Positions 38,738-47,638 are shown, numbered from the stretch's first letter. The stretch is DNA of 64,000 nucleotides from an uncultured Alistipes sp. (GCA_947364365.1 CANASP010000001.1:124001-188000), one strand, 5' to 3'. Notes: generated by a model not told the origin, from the sequence alone. Translations and numbers: made by a program.

Positions 38738-40267
38738 ATGCGAGCATTGATAAGCGTCAGCGACAAAACGGGCGTCGTTGACTTTGCGAAGGGCCTGCGC
38801 GAGCTGGGCTGGGAGGTGATCGCCACGGGCGGCACGATGAAACTGCTGCTCGACAGCGGGGTCGAGGTAATCAACATCAGCGACGTGACGGGATTTCCCG
38901 AGATCTGCGACGGCCGCGTGAAGACACTGCACCCCAACGTCCACGGCGGCCTGCTGGCCCGCCGCGACGATCCCGAGCACCTGAAGGCGCTTCGGGACAA
39001 CCACATCGAGTTCATCGACATGGTGTGCGTCAACCTCTACCCGTTCCGCCAGACGATCGCCCGTCCCGACGTGAAGATGGAGGACGCGATCGAGAATATC
39101 GACATCGGCGGTCCGTCGATGCTGCGCTCGGCGGCCAAGAACTGGGCCGACGTCACCGTCGTGTGCGATCCGGCCGACTACGGGCAGGTGCTCGACGAGC
39201 TCCGCGCGGAGGGCAACACGGCGAAGGCGACGCGGCTGAAACTCTCGGCCAAGGCCTATACCCATACGGCCGAGTACGACGCCATGATCGCCACCTACAT
39301 GCGCGCCCAGGCGGGGCTCGACGAGAAGCTCTTCCTCGAATTCGACCTGGTGCAGCCGCTGCGCTACGGCGAGAACCCTCACCAGAGCGCCAAGTTCTAC
39401 CGCGAGGCGACGGCCGTGCCCTATTCGCTGGCCTTCGCCCGCCAGCTCCACGGCAAGGAGCTCTCCTATAACAACATCCAGGACGCCAACGCCGCCCTTT
39501 CGATCGTGCGCGAGTTCGACGAGCCGTTCTGCGTGGGGTTGAAGCACATGAACCCCTGCGGCGCCGCGGTGGGCAAGGATGTCGTCGACGCCTGGACGAA
39601 GGCCTACGAGGCCGACAAGGTCTCGATCTTCGGCGGCATCGTCGCCACGAACCGTCCCCTGACGCGCGAGGCTGCCGAGCTGATGAAGCCCGTCTTCCTG
39701 GAGATCATCATGGCGCCGAAGTTCGAGGAGGGTGCGCTCGAAGTGCTCTGCACGAAGAAGAACCTGCGTCTGGTGGAGGTCGACATGACGCGCACGGAGG
39801 CTGCCCCCAAGCAGTACGTGAGCGTCAACGGCGGCCTGCTGGTGCAGGAGCTCGACGTCGCGACCCGGGAGGTCGAGGCCGCCATGTGCGTCACGGCTGC
39901 GAAGCCCACCGAGGAGCAGCTCTCCGATCTCAACTTCGCCTGGCGCATCGTCAAGCACGTGAAATCCAACGCCATCGTGGTGGTGAAGGAGGGCCGCACG
40001 CTGGGCGTGGGCGCCGGTCAGATGAACCGCATCGGCTCGGCCGAGATCGCGCTCAAGCAGGCGCGTGCCGCGGGCGAGACCGAGGGGCTCGTGCTGGCGT
40101 CGGACGGCTTCTTCCCCTTCGACGACTGCGTGACGCTGGCCGCGGAGTACGGCGTCGGGGCGATCGCCCAGCCGGGCGGTTCGGTACGCGACGAGGATTC
40201 GGTGAAGAAGGCCGACGCGTGCGGCATCGCGATGTGTTTCGTGGGCGAACGTCACTTCAAGCACTGA
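38738..40267 (+). CDS. purH: Bifunctional AICAR transformylase / IMP cyclohydrolase
   Basis: Last two steps to IMP; 509 residues. Residues about 1-190 form the MGS-like IMP cyclohydrolase domain (VSDKTGVVDFAKGL, GRVKTLHPNVHGGLLARR). The rest is the transformylase, with KHMNPCGAAVG and the C-terminal FPFDDCV motif. A 69-bp A/T-rich gap separates it from purN; it has a small hairpin (CCGGC, GCCGG) but no terminator T-run. Confidence 0.97.
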   Translation: MRALISVSDKTGVVDFAKGLRELGWEVIATGGTMKLLLDSGVEVINISDVTGFPEICDGRVKTLHPNVHGGLLARRDDPEHLKALRDNHIEFIDMVCVNLYPFRQTIARPDVKMEDAIENIDIGGPSMLRSAAKNWADVTVVCDPADYGQVLDELRAEGNTAKATRLKLSAKAYTHTAEYDAMIATYMRAQAGLDEKLFLEFDLVQPLRYGENPHQSAKFYREATAVPYSLAFARQLHGKELSYNNIQDANAALSIVREFDEPFCVGLKHMNPCGAAVGKDVVDAWTKAYEADKVSIFGGIVATNRPLTREAAELMKPVFLEIIMAPKFEEGALEVLCTKKNLRLVEVDMTRTEAAPKQYVSVNGGLLVQELDVATREVEAAMCVTAAKPTEEQLSDLNFAWRIVKHVKSNAIVVVKEGRTLGVGAGQMNRIGSAEIALKQARAAGETEGLVLASDGFFPFDDCVTLAAEYGVGAIAQPGGSVRDEDSVKKADACGIAMCFVGERHFKH

Positions 40268-40272
40268 CGGCC

Positions 40273-41520
40273 ATGAAAGTACTCGTTATCGGTTCGGGCG
40301 GCCGCGAGCACGCCATCGTCGATGCGCTGTCGCGCTCGCCGCAGGTGGAGAAGATCTATTGCGCACCGGGCAATGCGGGCATCGCCCGCCAGGCCGAGTG
40401 CGTGGCGATAAAGGATACGGAGGTCGGGCAGCTGCGCGACTTCGCCGCCCGGGAGGGCATCGGCCTCACGGTCGTGGGGCCCGAGGTGGCGTTGGCGGCG
40501 GGTGTCGCCGACGCCTTCAAGGCTGCCGGATTGCGTATCTTCGGCCCGACGAAGGCCGCGGCGCGCATCGAGGCGTCGAAGGAGTTCGCCAAGGAGCTCA
40601 TGGCCAAATACGACATTCCCACGGCGGGCTTCCGCGCCTTCACCGACTACGACGAGGCGCGTGCCTACGTCGCCGCGCGTCCGCTGCCCGCAGTGCTCAA
40701 GTACGACGGCCTGGCCGCCGGTAAGGGGGTGGTGATCGCCCGGACGATGGAGGAGGCCGACGCGGCGCTGCGCGACATGCTCTGCGACGACAAGTTCGGC
40801 GAGGGCAAGGTCGTGGTGGAGGATTACCTCGAAGGGCCCGAGTTCTCGCTGCTCTGCTTCGTCTCGGGCGAGCGGGTGTGGCCGATGGTCCTCTCGCAGG
40901 ACCACAAGCGCGCTTACGACGGCGACGAGGGTCCCAACACGGGCGGCATGGGCGCCTATTCGCCCCTGCCCTTCATCACCGCCGAGGACGAGCGCTATGC
41001 CGTCGAGCGGATCATGCGCCCCGTAGCGGCGGCGATGGTCGCCGAGGGGTGTCCGTTCGAGGGCGTGCTTTACGGCGGTCTGATGAAGACGCGCGACGGG
41101 ATCAAGGTCATCGAGTTCAACGCCCGCTTCGGCGATCCCGAGACCGAGGTGGTGCTGCCGCGGCTGAAGAGCGACATCGTCGACATCTTCTGCGCCGTGG
41201 CCGACGGCGGCGAGACCGAGCTCGAGTGGCACGACTTCGCCACGCTGGGCATCGTGCTCGCGTCGAAGGGCTATCCCGGCGATTACGAGAAGGGCCACGA
41301 GATCAAGGGGCTCGACCGTGTGGAGGGTACCGTCTACCACATGGGTACGAAGACCGACGGCGATCGGTTGCTGACCAACGGCGGCCGCGTGTTGTTCGTC
41401 GTGGGGCAGGGTGCGACCCTCGCCGAGGCGCGCGCGAAGGCGCTCGCCGACGTGGAGCGGATCGAATGCGACAACCTCTTCCACCGCACCGATATCGGAC
41501 ATTGGGCCCTCGACGATTGA
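40273..41520 (+). CDS. purD: Phosphoribosylamine-glycine ligase
   Basis: Makes GAR from phosphoribosylamine, glycine and ATP. 415 residues, ATP-grasp fold. [15 protein letters not shown] is the classic start. GPNTGGMGAYSPLP and IEFNARFGDPETEVVLPRL are the substrate and metal-binding motifs. The TGA stop overlaps the next ATG (TGATG). Confidence 0.97.
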   Translation: MKVLVIGSGGREHAIVDALSRSPQVEKIYCAPGNAGIARQAECVAIKDTEVGQLRDFAAREGIGLTVVGPEVALAAGVADAFKAAGLRIFGPTKAAARIEASKEFAKELMAKYDIPTAGFRAFTDYDEARAYVAARPLPAVLKYDGLAAGKGVVIARTMEEADAALRDMLCDDKFGEGKVVVEDYLEGPEFSLLCFVSGERVWPMVLSQDHKRAYDGDEGPNTGGMGAYSPLPFITAEDERYAVERIMRPVAAAMVAEGCPFEGVLYGGLMKTRDGIKVIEFNARFGDPETEVVLPRLKSDIVDIFCAVADGGETELEWHDFATLGIVLASKGYPGDYEKGHEIKGLDRVEGTVYHMGTKTDGDRLLTNGGRVLFVVGQGATLAEARAKALADVERIECDNLFHRTDIGHWALDD

Positions 41521-41990
41521 TGCGTCTTCCGAGCCTTGTTCGTCGCGAGTGGCACATCGTGTATCAGTTCCCGCTGGCTGTGGGGTTGATTACCGTGTTG
41601 AATCTCGTGGTGACGGTCTGGTGGGACTGGAGCGGTGTGGAAGGGACGATCGCTTTCGCTCTCAATACGGCCTGGATGCTGTTGCTGACCGTCGTGATGG
41701 TCGTCGTACTGGGAATCGCGGGGCTGCCGTTGCGGTTCGTCTACCGGCTGAATGACGGGTGGCGCCGGCGGTGGTGGTTGGCTCCCTGTGGAATGCTGGC
41801 CGGGTTGGCGATGTGCGCTGCGTCGTTCCATATCGGTGCGGGGGAACTTTGCGTCGAGGAGGGGCCGGCGCTCGCCGTCCCCAATCCGGCGTTGAGTATG
41901 GGCGGATTGTGGCTCGTCGGATTCTGTGCCCTGCATTTTTATATACCTTTCGAAATGATAATACGAGCGATATATGGCAAAAATAATTAG
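41520..41990 (+). CDS. Unknown four-helix membrane protein between purD and folD
   Basis: 156 residues with four hydrophobic segments at about 16-34, 47-70, 85-103 and 128-147. No family was recognised. It starts on the TGATG overlap with purD and runs 17 bp into folD in another frame, so its translation is tied to both. Base use is less GC-rich than its neighbours at third positions. The tryptophan-rich positive stretch NDGWRRRWWLA lies between helices 2 and 3, so that loop is probably cytoplasmic. A role in purine or folate metabolism is suggested by position only. Confidence 0.75.
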   Translation: MRLPSLVRREWHIVYQFPLAVGLITVLNLVVTVWWDWSGVEGTIAFALNTAWMLLLTVVMVVVLGIAGLPLRFVYRLNDGWRRRWWLAPCGMLAGLAMCAASFHIGAGELCVEEGPALAVPNPALSMGGLWLVGFCALHFYIPFEMIIRAIYGKNN

Positions 41991-42825
41991 CGGAAAAGAA
42001 CTTTCGGCCCGATTGAAGGCCGAGATGGCGGCCGAGGTGGCGACCTTCCCCGGGAAATACGGCCGCGTGCCCCATCTGGCGGTGATCCTCGTGGGCGAGG
42101 ACCCCGGGAGCGTGAGCTACGTGACGGGCAAGGCGAAGGCTTCGGCCGAGGTGGGCATCCGCAACACCACGATCCGCAAGCCCGCGACGATCACGGAGGA
42201 GGAGCTGTTGGAGATCATCGCCGGCCTGAACGCCGACGACGGCGTCGACGGCATCCTCGTGCAGCTGCCGCTGCCGAAGCACATCGACGAGGAGCGGGTG
42301 ATCGCGGCGATCGACAAGAGCAAGGATGTCGACGGCTTCCATCCGCTCAACGTGGCGGCGCTGTGGCAGAAGCAGCCCTGCACGCTGCCTTGCACCCCCA
42401 AGGGTATCATCAAGATGCTGAAAACGGCCGGCGTGGAGATCGCCGGCAAGCGCGCCGTGGTGATCGGCCGCAGCAACATCGTGGGACTTCCCGTCTCGAA
42501 ACTGCTGCTCGACGAGAACGCCACGGTGACGATGACCCACAGCCGCACGCGCGACTTGGCCGAGGAGACGCGCCGCGCCGAGATCCTCGTCGTGGCGATC
42601 GGCCGTCCGCGCTTCGTCACGGCCGACATGGTCGCCGAGGGCGCCGTGGTGATCGACGTGGGTGTCAACCGCGACCCCGAGACTGGCAAGCTGTGCGGCG
42701 ACGTCGACTACGCCGCCGTGGCCGAGAAGGCCTCGGTCATCACCCCCGTGCCGGGCGGTGTGGGGCCCATGACCATCTGTTGTTTGATGGAGAATACGAT
42801 CGAGTGCTTCCTCCGCCGTTTTTGA
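41974..42825 (+). CDS. folD: Methylene-THF dehydrogenase / methenyl-THF cyclohydrolase
   Basis: 283 residues. Interconverts methylene- and 10-formyl-tetrahydrofolate, the donor for PurN and PurH. SYVTGKAKASAEVGI contains the catalytic tyrosine and lysine; GKRAVVIGRSNIVGLPVSKL is the NADP-binding motif; TPVPGGVGPMT is the C-terminal signature. Start ATG 41974 lies inside the preceding gene. Last gene of the purine operon. Confidence 0.97.
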   Translation: MAKIISGKELSARLKAEMAAEVATFPGKYGRVPHLAVILVGEDPGSVSYVTGKAKASAEVGIRNTTIRKPATITEEELLEIIAGLNADDGVDGILVQLPLPKHIDEERVIAAIDKSKDVDGFHPLNVAALWQKQPCTLPCTPKGIIKMLKTAGVEIAGKRAVVIGRSNIVGLPVSKLLLDENATVTMTHSRTRDLAEETRRAEILVVAIGRPRFVTADMVAEGAVVIDVGVNRDPETGKLCGDVDYAAVAEKASVITPVPGGVGPMTICCLMENTIECFLRRF

Positions 42826-42830
42826 TTCTC

Positions 42831-42943
42831 ACGGGCGCCTTTCGTGCCTCCTTGCCGTCCGAGACAGTCGCATACGCCGGTATGCTCCCGCCTCGCCCGA
42901 CTGCGGTCGGCGCAAAATCCGCTCCGCGATAATCGAAAAACGG
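42831..42943 (+). repeat. Intergenic structured repeat family 2, copy 2
   Basis: Begins 5 bp after the folD stop with CGGGCGCCTTTCGT and aligns with 13949-14059. The core hairpin is GCATAC-GCCG-GTATGC, where copy 1 has AATAC-GCCGA-GTATT. The stem bases differ but pairing is kept, which supports a conserved structure. Copies 1 and 2 have the same orientation relative to the gene they follow. Confidence 0.7.
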
Positions 42944-42972
42944 GAGGTCGGCTTTCGACCGCGCCATACTGC

Positions 42973-43022
42973 AATCCCCGAACGGGACGTCCGCCGAGGA
43001 CTACCCGTCCGGGGATTTTTCG
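42973..43022 (+). terminator. Terminator of the purine operon
   Basis: AATCCCCG and ACGGG (42973-42986) pair with CCCGT and CGGGGATT (43004-43017), with one mismatched bulge on each side. The run TTTTTCGTTTT follows. It is about 150 bp after folD, beyond the structured repeat. Confidence 0.8.
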
Positions 43023-43120
43023 TTTTGTGGGGGAGTCGTATCGTGCGGGTCGCGATTTCCCGCAGGGCAGTCCGTAGCCGGCGAAGCGGCGCGAGGGAAA
43101 CGAGCAGTCCGTCGCCGGGG

Positions 43121-43212
43121 GTGGCGGCTCTTTGAGCCGCAATTCGCTTGGCCCCGGGTCGCAATTCCGTGCCGGGTGGCGGCTCTCTGCGCGGCCCGGA
43201 GAGCCGCAATTT
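43121..43212 (+). repeat. Duplicated GTGGCGGCTCT hairpin repeat in a gene-free stretch
   Basis: GTGGCGGCTCTTTGAGCCGC at 43121-43140 is echoed at 43176-43212 as GTGGCGGCTCT, a 14-bp insertion, and GAGCCGCAATT. Both fold into hairpins and both end AATT. A degenerate third copy may lie near 43352. Between folD (42825) and the next gene (43396) I find repeats, hairpins and terminators but no convincing coding region. Confidence 0.6.
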
Positions 43213-43251
43213 ACAAGAAAAGATATCCGATGACTTTGCGTGGTGCGCGCT

Positions 43252-43327
43252 CCCTTTGCCGGCTGAGGCGGTCGCGCCGAAGGCGCGAGCCGGCAAAGGG
43301 ACGAAGCCGGAGGCTTCGATTTTTTTG
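43252..43327 (+). terminator. Long hairpin plus intrinsic terminator, possible end of a small RNA
   Basis: CCCTTTGCCGGCT (43252-43264) pairs perfectly with AGCCGGCAAAGGG (43288-43300), enclosing TCGCGCC-gaa-GGCGCGA. Directly after it, CGAAGCC-gga-GGCTTCG (43302-43318) is followed by A and seven T. The second hairpin is a textbook terminator on the plus strand, some 300 bp after the purine terminator. It may end an unannotated transcript; no consensus promoter was found just upstream. Confidence 0.6.
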
Positions 43328-43395
43328 CCATATAAACCTCGTTTGCCGTCTGGAGCGGCTGCTCTCTGCACGGCCCAATTCGACGTCGGCTTCTC

Positions 43396-44784
43396 CTATG
43401 TCGTCCGGTATCGGCAGGTGAGCGCCTCGGGCAGCGGCGCGGCGTCGCGCCGCCGGATCATCGCCCGGTCGGTCGTGGGGTCGCCCGTGCCGAAGTCGAA
43501 ATCGTCGGGCGAGCGGAACGCGACGGGGACCGCCCCCGCGAAGCCGAAGCGGCCGTAGAAGGCGCGCAGACGCTCGTCGCCCGGCGAGGGGATCAGCAGC
43601 GCCGTGCTGCCCCGGGCGTCGATCTCGCGCAGCGCTTGGTCGAGCAGCTGCGAGGCGTAGCCGCGGCCGCGCAGCGCGGGGTCGGTGGCCACGCCGTAGA
43701 CGTAGGTCACGGGTCCCAGCTCGCTCTCGAACTCCAGCAGGTGGAGCATCGCCGCGAGGCGCCCGTCGCTCCGCACGGAGAGCATGCGCCCGGGGTCGTA
43801 GTAGCGCAGCAGGAAGGCGTCGACGAACCGGTCGTCGTCGCCGAACGCAGTCTGCCAGAGCGCCTTTACCTCCCGCTCGTCGGTGTGGAGCCGGATGGCC
43901 GTGAACTTGCGCTGGAGGAAGGCCGGGTGGTAGGAGAGCTTGGCCTGCCGCAGCCCCTCGATCCCGAGGTCCTCCTCGCGGTTGATGTGGGTGAAGCGTG
44001 CGGGGAGGTGCTCGGCGAAGAGCTTGTTGATCGTCGTGAAGGCCCCGTCGCGGACGAAGGCCGGGTCGGCCTTCTCGACATGGGTGTCGAACGTGCGGTC
44101 GTTGACCGCCGAACCGTAGGTGAAGGCCACCATCCGGTCGCCGACGTAGATGCAGCCGCCGATCATTCCCAGTGCGTCGAAATGGGCGAAGGCGCGCTGC
44201 ATGGCCCGCTGCTCGGCGCAGAGCTCGGCCGTGTGTCCCTCGTGGGTGCGGCGCCACTCCCGTTCGAGCGCCATGCACGCGTCGAAACGGTCGGGAGTCA
44301 GCGGTTCGTAGCGGTAGTCGGGGTGGGCGGCCGCGAAGCGGTTGATGTGGTTGCGCTTGGGCTGGTAGCGGCGCCCCGGGAGCTGCCGCAGGTCGTCGGC
44401 GAGGTAGACGTAATCCTCGGTGGCCCGGTCCGAATCGAAGGCGAACAGACCGAGGTGCATGCGGCGGATGCGTTCGCACCCCTCCTCCGTCAGGCCGATC
44501 AGCCGCAGCCGCTGGCCGTGGGCATGGGCGTCGTCGCGCAGCGCCGGGACGATCGATGCGAAATCGCCCTCGCCCACGGGCTGCATGTAGCCGATCTGCG
44601 TGCCGCCGTCGATGTGGAAGCGGATCACCAGAAAGCCGTCGACCTCGGCCCAGGCGCTGTGGTAGACGCCCTGCCAGCAGAACATGTTGGCGAACGAGAG
44701 GTCGCAGTTGACGATCGCCGACGGCATCGTGTAGCGCTCGATGCGTGCGCGATCCTCGATGCGTATGGGGTGGAAACGGATCAT
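43396..44784 (-). CDS. DUF2156-GNAT two-domain acyltransferase
   Basis: 462 residues. Residues about 1-290 resemble DUF2156, the tandem-GNAT domain of aminoacyl-phosphatidylglycerol synthases (LSFANMFCWQGVYHSAW at the start, QPKRNHINRFAAAHPDYRY in the middle). Residues about 300-462 are a second, canonical GNAT domain with the acetyl-CoA loop RGRGYASQLLDQAL. No membrane segments. It starts on an ATGA overlap with the LtaS-like gene, so the two are co-translated. A role in modifying lipid or envelope groups is inferred from that partner. The substrate is unknown. Confidence 0.8.
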   Translation of the reverse strand: MIRFHPIRIEDRARIERYTMPSAIVNCDLSFANMFCWQGVYHSAWAEVDGFLVIRFHIDGGTQIGYMQPVGEGDFASIVPALRDDAHAHGQRLRLIGLTEEGCERIRRMHLGLFAFDSDRATEDYVYLADDLRQLPGRRYQPKRNHINRFAAAHPDYRYEPLTPDRFDACMALEREWRRTHEGHTAELCAEQRAMQRAFAHFDALGMIGGCIYVGDRMVAFTYGSAVNDRTFDTHVEKADPAFVRDGAFTTINKLFAEHLPARFTHINREEDLGIEGLRQAKLSYHPAFLQRKFTAIRLHTDEREVKALWQTAFGDDDRFVDAFLLRYYDPGRMLSVRSDGRLAAMLHLLEFESELGPVTYVYGVATDPALRGRGYASQLLDQALREIDARGSTALLIPSPGDERLRAFYGRFGFAGAVPVAFRSPDDFDFGTGDPTTDRAMIRRRDAAPLPEALTCRYRTT

Positions 44785-46679
44785 CGGGCCGTATAGTTTT
44801 TCTCTTCGATGCGGGTGTAATATTGCTGCACGAGTGCCTGGAACCGGCCCCGCGGCGAGCAGGCCGTCGTGTCGGCGGGTGTCGCATCGTCGAAGGCCAC
44901 CTCGCCCGCGTCGGTCAGGGCGCGGTAGCGTCCGGCGTCGTAGCTCACCGACCAGCGGGGCCGGTCGGGCTCGTTCATGACGTCGCGGCCGAAGGCGAAG
45001 TAGCGCTCGCGGTTGCCCAGCAGCCCGAGCAGCGTGGGCATGATGTCGAGCTGCTGCGTCGGGCTGTCGATGCGGCCCTCGATCGCCCCGTCGGGCGTGT
45101 GGATGAACCCCACGATGTGCATGTTGCCGGGCCACTCCCGTGTTTCGGGGGCGAACTTCTCCGACGATACGTGATCGGCAACGAACACAAAGATCGTGCG
45201 ACGGAACCACTCCTCGTCGGAAAAACGCTCGAAAAAGCGCCGCAGGGCGCGGTCGTCGTAGGCCGCGCCGCGGTGGACTCGGGTGTAGCCCGCGGGCAGC
45301 GAGGCCTCCTCGCCCTCGGGGACGACGAACGGGTGGTGGGCGGTGAGGGTGAAGAGCGTGGCGAAGAAGGGCTCGGGCGTCGCGGCGAGCTCCTCGCCCG
45401 CGAAGCGGAGGAAGGGCTCGTCCCAGATGCCCCAGTAGCCGTCGAAGTCGTCGCGGCCGTGGCGTTCCTCGTACTCCTCGCGGCTGACGAGCCGCCGGAT
45501 GCCCGCCGAGCGGGCGTAGGCGCCGAAGCCCATCGAGCCGCGCTCCGAGCCGCAGAAGAAGAGCGTGGCGTAGCCCCTGTCGGCCAGCATCGCGGGCAGC
45601 TGGCGGCTCTCGCCCAGCGACTGGGGCATCAGCACGAAGGGGGTGCGGAAGGAGGGGATGCTGCCCAGCAGGGAGGGCATGGCCTGGATCGAGCGGGTGC
45701 CGTTGGCGTACATGCGTTCGAACGTGAGGCTGCGGTCCATCAGCGAATCGAGGAAGGGGGTCATGCCCCGCTCGGGGCGTCCCTCCCAGATGGCGGGACA
45801 GAGGCGTGCCGAGTGCTCGGCCGACATACTTTCGAGGATGAAGAGCACGACGTTGCGGCCCGAGAGGTCGACGGCCGCGGAGTCGGGCGGCACGTGCACG
45901 GGCGAGAAGCGGCGGTCGAGCTGCTCGGGGGCGAAATAGCGCGTGTAACGGAGCGAGCCCGCGCTGCCGACGGTGCGCAGGATGCAGAAGGGGTTGCTCA
46001 GGACGAGGTTGGCCCGGGCGTTGTCGGGGGCGTAGAGCGCGGCGTTGGAGAGGGTGATCGGGCGTGTCGCGCGGGTGAAGCCGCCGCGCATGCCCGCGAC
46101 GCACAGGCCCCCTCCCAGCACCAGCAGCAGCGTGCCCGCGAGGTAGTAGGCGGGCCCTTCGCGCAGCAGGCTCTCCTCGCGCACCCGCCGGCCGTAGCCG
46201 CGGGCGAGCAGCGCGATCAGTGCGGCGGCTGCGAGCACCAGGTACCAGTTCTCGGCGGCGAACCGGAAGACGAGCGAGAGCGAGTTGTCGTTGTCGGCGA
46301 AGAAGATCTCGTCGGCGGTGAAGCGCTTCTGCGTGTAGCGGAAATAGACCGCGTCGGCGAGGTTCGTCGCGACGACGAGCAGGGTATTGACGGCGACGTA
46401 ATAGCCGTAGAGCAGCCCCTGCCACAGCCGGGTCGAGCGGATGCGCGGAGGCAGAGGCAGCAGCGACAGCAGGACGAACAGCCCGTCGGCATAGACGACC
46501 GAGGCGGTGTCGAAGAGCAGGGCGCCGCGCAGCAGCGACCCCGCGCCGGACCACGTGAGCGGGCCGAGCAGCGGGGCGTTGTAGAGCAGGAAGACCAGGC
46601 GGCAGAGCATCAGCACGGCGTAGAGCAGCACGATGCGCCGCAGGAGCAGCCCCAGAGGGCTTTGTTGCAGGCGTGTCAT
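44781..46679 (-). CDS. LtaS-like membrane sulfatase-fold protein
   Basis: 632 residues. About five membrane segments fill residues 10-210, then a periplasmic sulfatase/alkaline-phosphatase domain follows (about 270-600). NVVLFILESMSAEHS opens that domain with the first metal ligand. MYANGTRSIQAMPSLLGS contains the threonine nucleophile of LTA-synthase-like enzymes, in place of a sulfatase cysteine. TAHHPF and VADHVSSEKF supply metal-binding residues. Gram-negative members transfer phosphoglycerol or phosphoethanolamine groups to glycans or lipids. The exact substrate cannot be told. Confidence 0.88.
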   Translation of the reverse strand: MTRLQQSPLGLLLRRIVLLYAVLMLCRLVFLLYNAPLLGPLTWSGAGSLLRGALLFDTASVVYADGLFVLLSLLPLPPRIRSTRLWQGLLYGYYVAVNTLLVVATNLADAVYFRYTQKRFTADEIFFADNDNSLSLVFRFAAENWYLVLAAAALIALLARGYGRRVREESLLREGPAYYLAGTLLLVLGGGLCVAGMRGGFTRATRPITLSNAALYAPDNARANLVLSNPFCILRTVGSAGSLRYTRYFAPEQLDRRFSPVHVPPDSAAVDLSGRNVVLFILESMSAEHSARLCPAIWEGRPERGMTPFLDSLMDRSLTFERMYANGTRSIQAMPSLLGSIPSFRTPFVLMPQSLGESRQLPAMLADRGYATLFFCGSERGSMGFGAYARSAGIRRLVSREEYEERHGRDDFDGYWGIWDEPFLRFAGEELAATPEPFFATLFTLTAHHPFVVPEGEEASLPAGYTRVHRGAAYDDRALRRFFERFSDEEWFRRTIFVFVADHVSSEKFAPETREWPGNMHIVGFIHTPDGAIEGRIDSPTQQLDIMPTLLGLLGNRERYFAFGRDVMNEPDRPRWSVSYDAGRYRALTDAGEVAFDDATPADTTACSPRGRFQALVQQYYTRIEEKNYTAR

Positions 46680-46770
46680 GGAATGACGGTTTCGGATCGG
46701 AGGCGCGGGCCGCCCGAGGCGAGCGACGCTTTCGTGCCGCAGACCGGCGATCGCGTGGGATTCTCCGGGA

Positions 46771-47625
46771 CTATTCGCAGGCCTTTAACGACATGTCGAG
46801 CGAACGGATCTGGTGGGTCAGGGCCCCCACCGAGATGAAGTCGACGCCGCACTCGGCATAGGCGCGCATCGTTTCGAGCGTGATGCCGCCGCTCGACTCC
46901 GTCTCGCAGCGTCCGGCGACCTTCTCGACGGCCTGGCGGGTCATCTCGGGCGAGAAGTTGTCGAACATGATGCGGTCGACGCCTCCGGCGGCGAAGACCT
47001 CGTCGATGTCCTCCAGCGTGCGCACCTCGCACTCGATGGGGATCTGCTTGCCGCGGGCACGGAGGTACTCCTTGGCGCCCAGGACCGCCTGACGGACACC
47101 GCCGGCGAAGTCGATGTGGTTGTCCTTCAGGAGGATCATGTCGAAAAGCCCCATGCGGTGGTTGTCGCCGCCGCCCAGCTTGACGGCCATCTTGTCCAGT
47201 ACGCGCATGCCGGGCGTGGTCTTGCGCGTGTCGAGCACCTTCGTGTGCAGCCCCTCGAGGTGCTTGACGTAGAAGGCGGTCTGGGTCGCCACGCCGCTCA
47301 TGCGCTGCATGATGTTGAGCAGGATGCGCTCGGCCTGCAGCAGCGAGCGCAGACGCCCCGAGACGTAGAAGGCCACGTCGCCCGGGCGGACGCGGGCGCC
47401 GTCGTCGAGCAGCTGCTCGAAACGCATGTCGGGGTCGAGGCGGTGGAGCACGAGTTGTGCGATCTCGATGCCGGCGATGATGCCCTCCTGCTTGCACAGC
47501 AGGCGCATGCGGCCGTGTTCGTCGGCCGGGATGCAGCACAGCGACGTGTGGTCGCCGTCGCCGATGTCTTCTTTGATGCAGAGCTCGATGAGCTCGTCTA
47601 CGAAAGGACGGTATTCGGGTTTCAT
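46771..47625 (-). CDS. nadC: Nicotinate-nucleotide pyrophosphorylase (carboxylating)
   Basis: Quinolinate phosphoribosyltransferase of de novo NAD synthesis. 284 residues. VLDTRKTTPGMRVLDKMAVK is the PRPP/quinolinate-binding signature. GGGDNHRMGLFDMILLKDNH and ETESSGGITLETM complete the barrel. It lies 13 bp after the lipoprotein gene and 91 bp before the LtaS-like gene. NadE is also in the window but in a separate operon. Confidence 0.97.
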   Translation of the reverse strand: MKPEYRPFVDELIELCIKEDIGDGDHTSLCCIPADEHGRMRLLCKQEGIIAGIEIAQLVLHRLDPDMRFEQLLDDGARVRPGDVAFYVSGRLRSLLQAERILLNIMQRMSGVATQTAFYVKHLEGLHTKVLDTRKTTPGMRVLDKMAVKLGGGDNHRMGLFDMILLKDNHIDFAGGVRQAVLGAKEYLRARGKQIPIECEVRTLEDIDEVFAAGGVDRIMFDNFSPEMTRQAVEKVAGRCETESSGGITLETMRAYAECGVDFISVGALTHQIRSLDMSLKACE

Positions 47626-47638
47626 GTGTGTATGGTTT

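Noticed and set aside
42708..43331. Minus-strand ORFs between folD and 43396, one starting MAKKSKPP
   Set aside because: They run through palindromes and repeat copies, have no recognisable domain, and overlap the end of folD. The interval reads as repeats and terminators.
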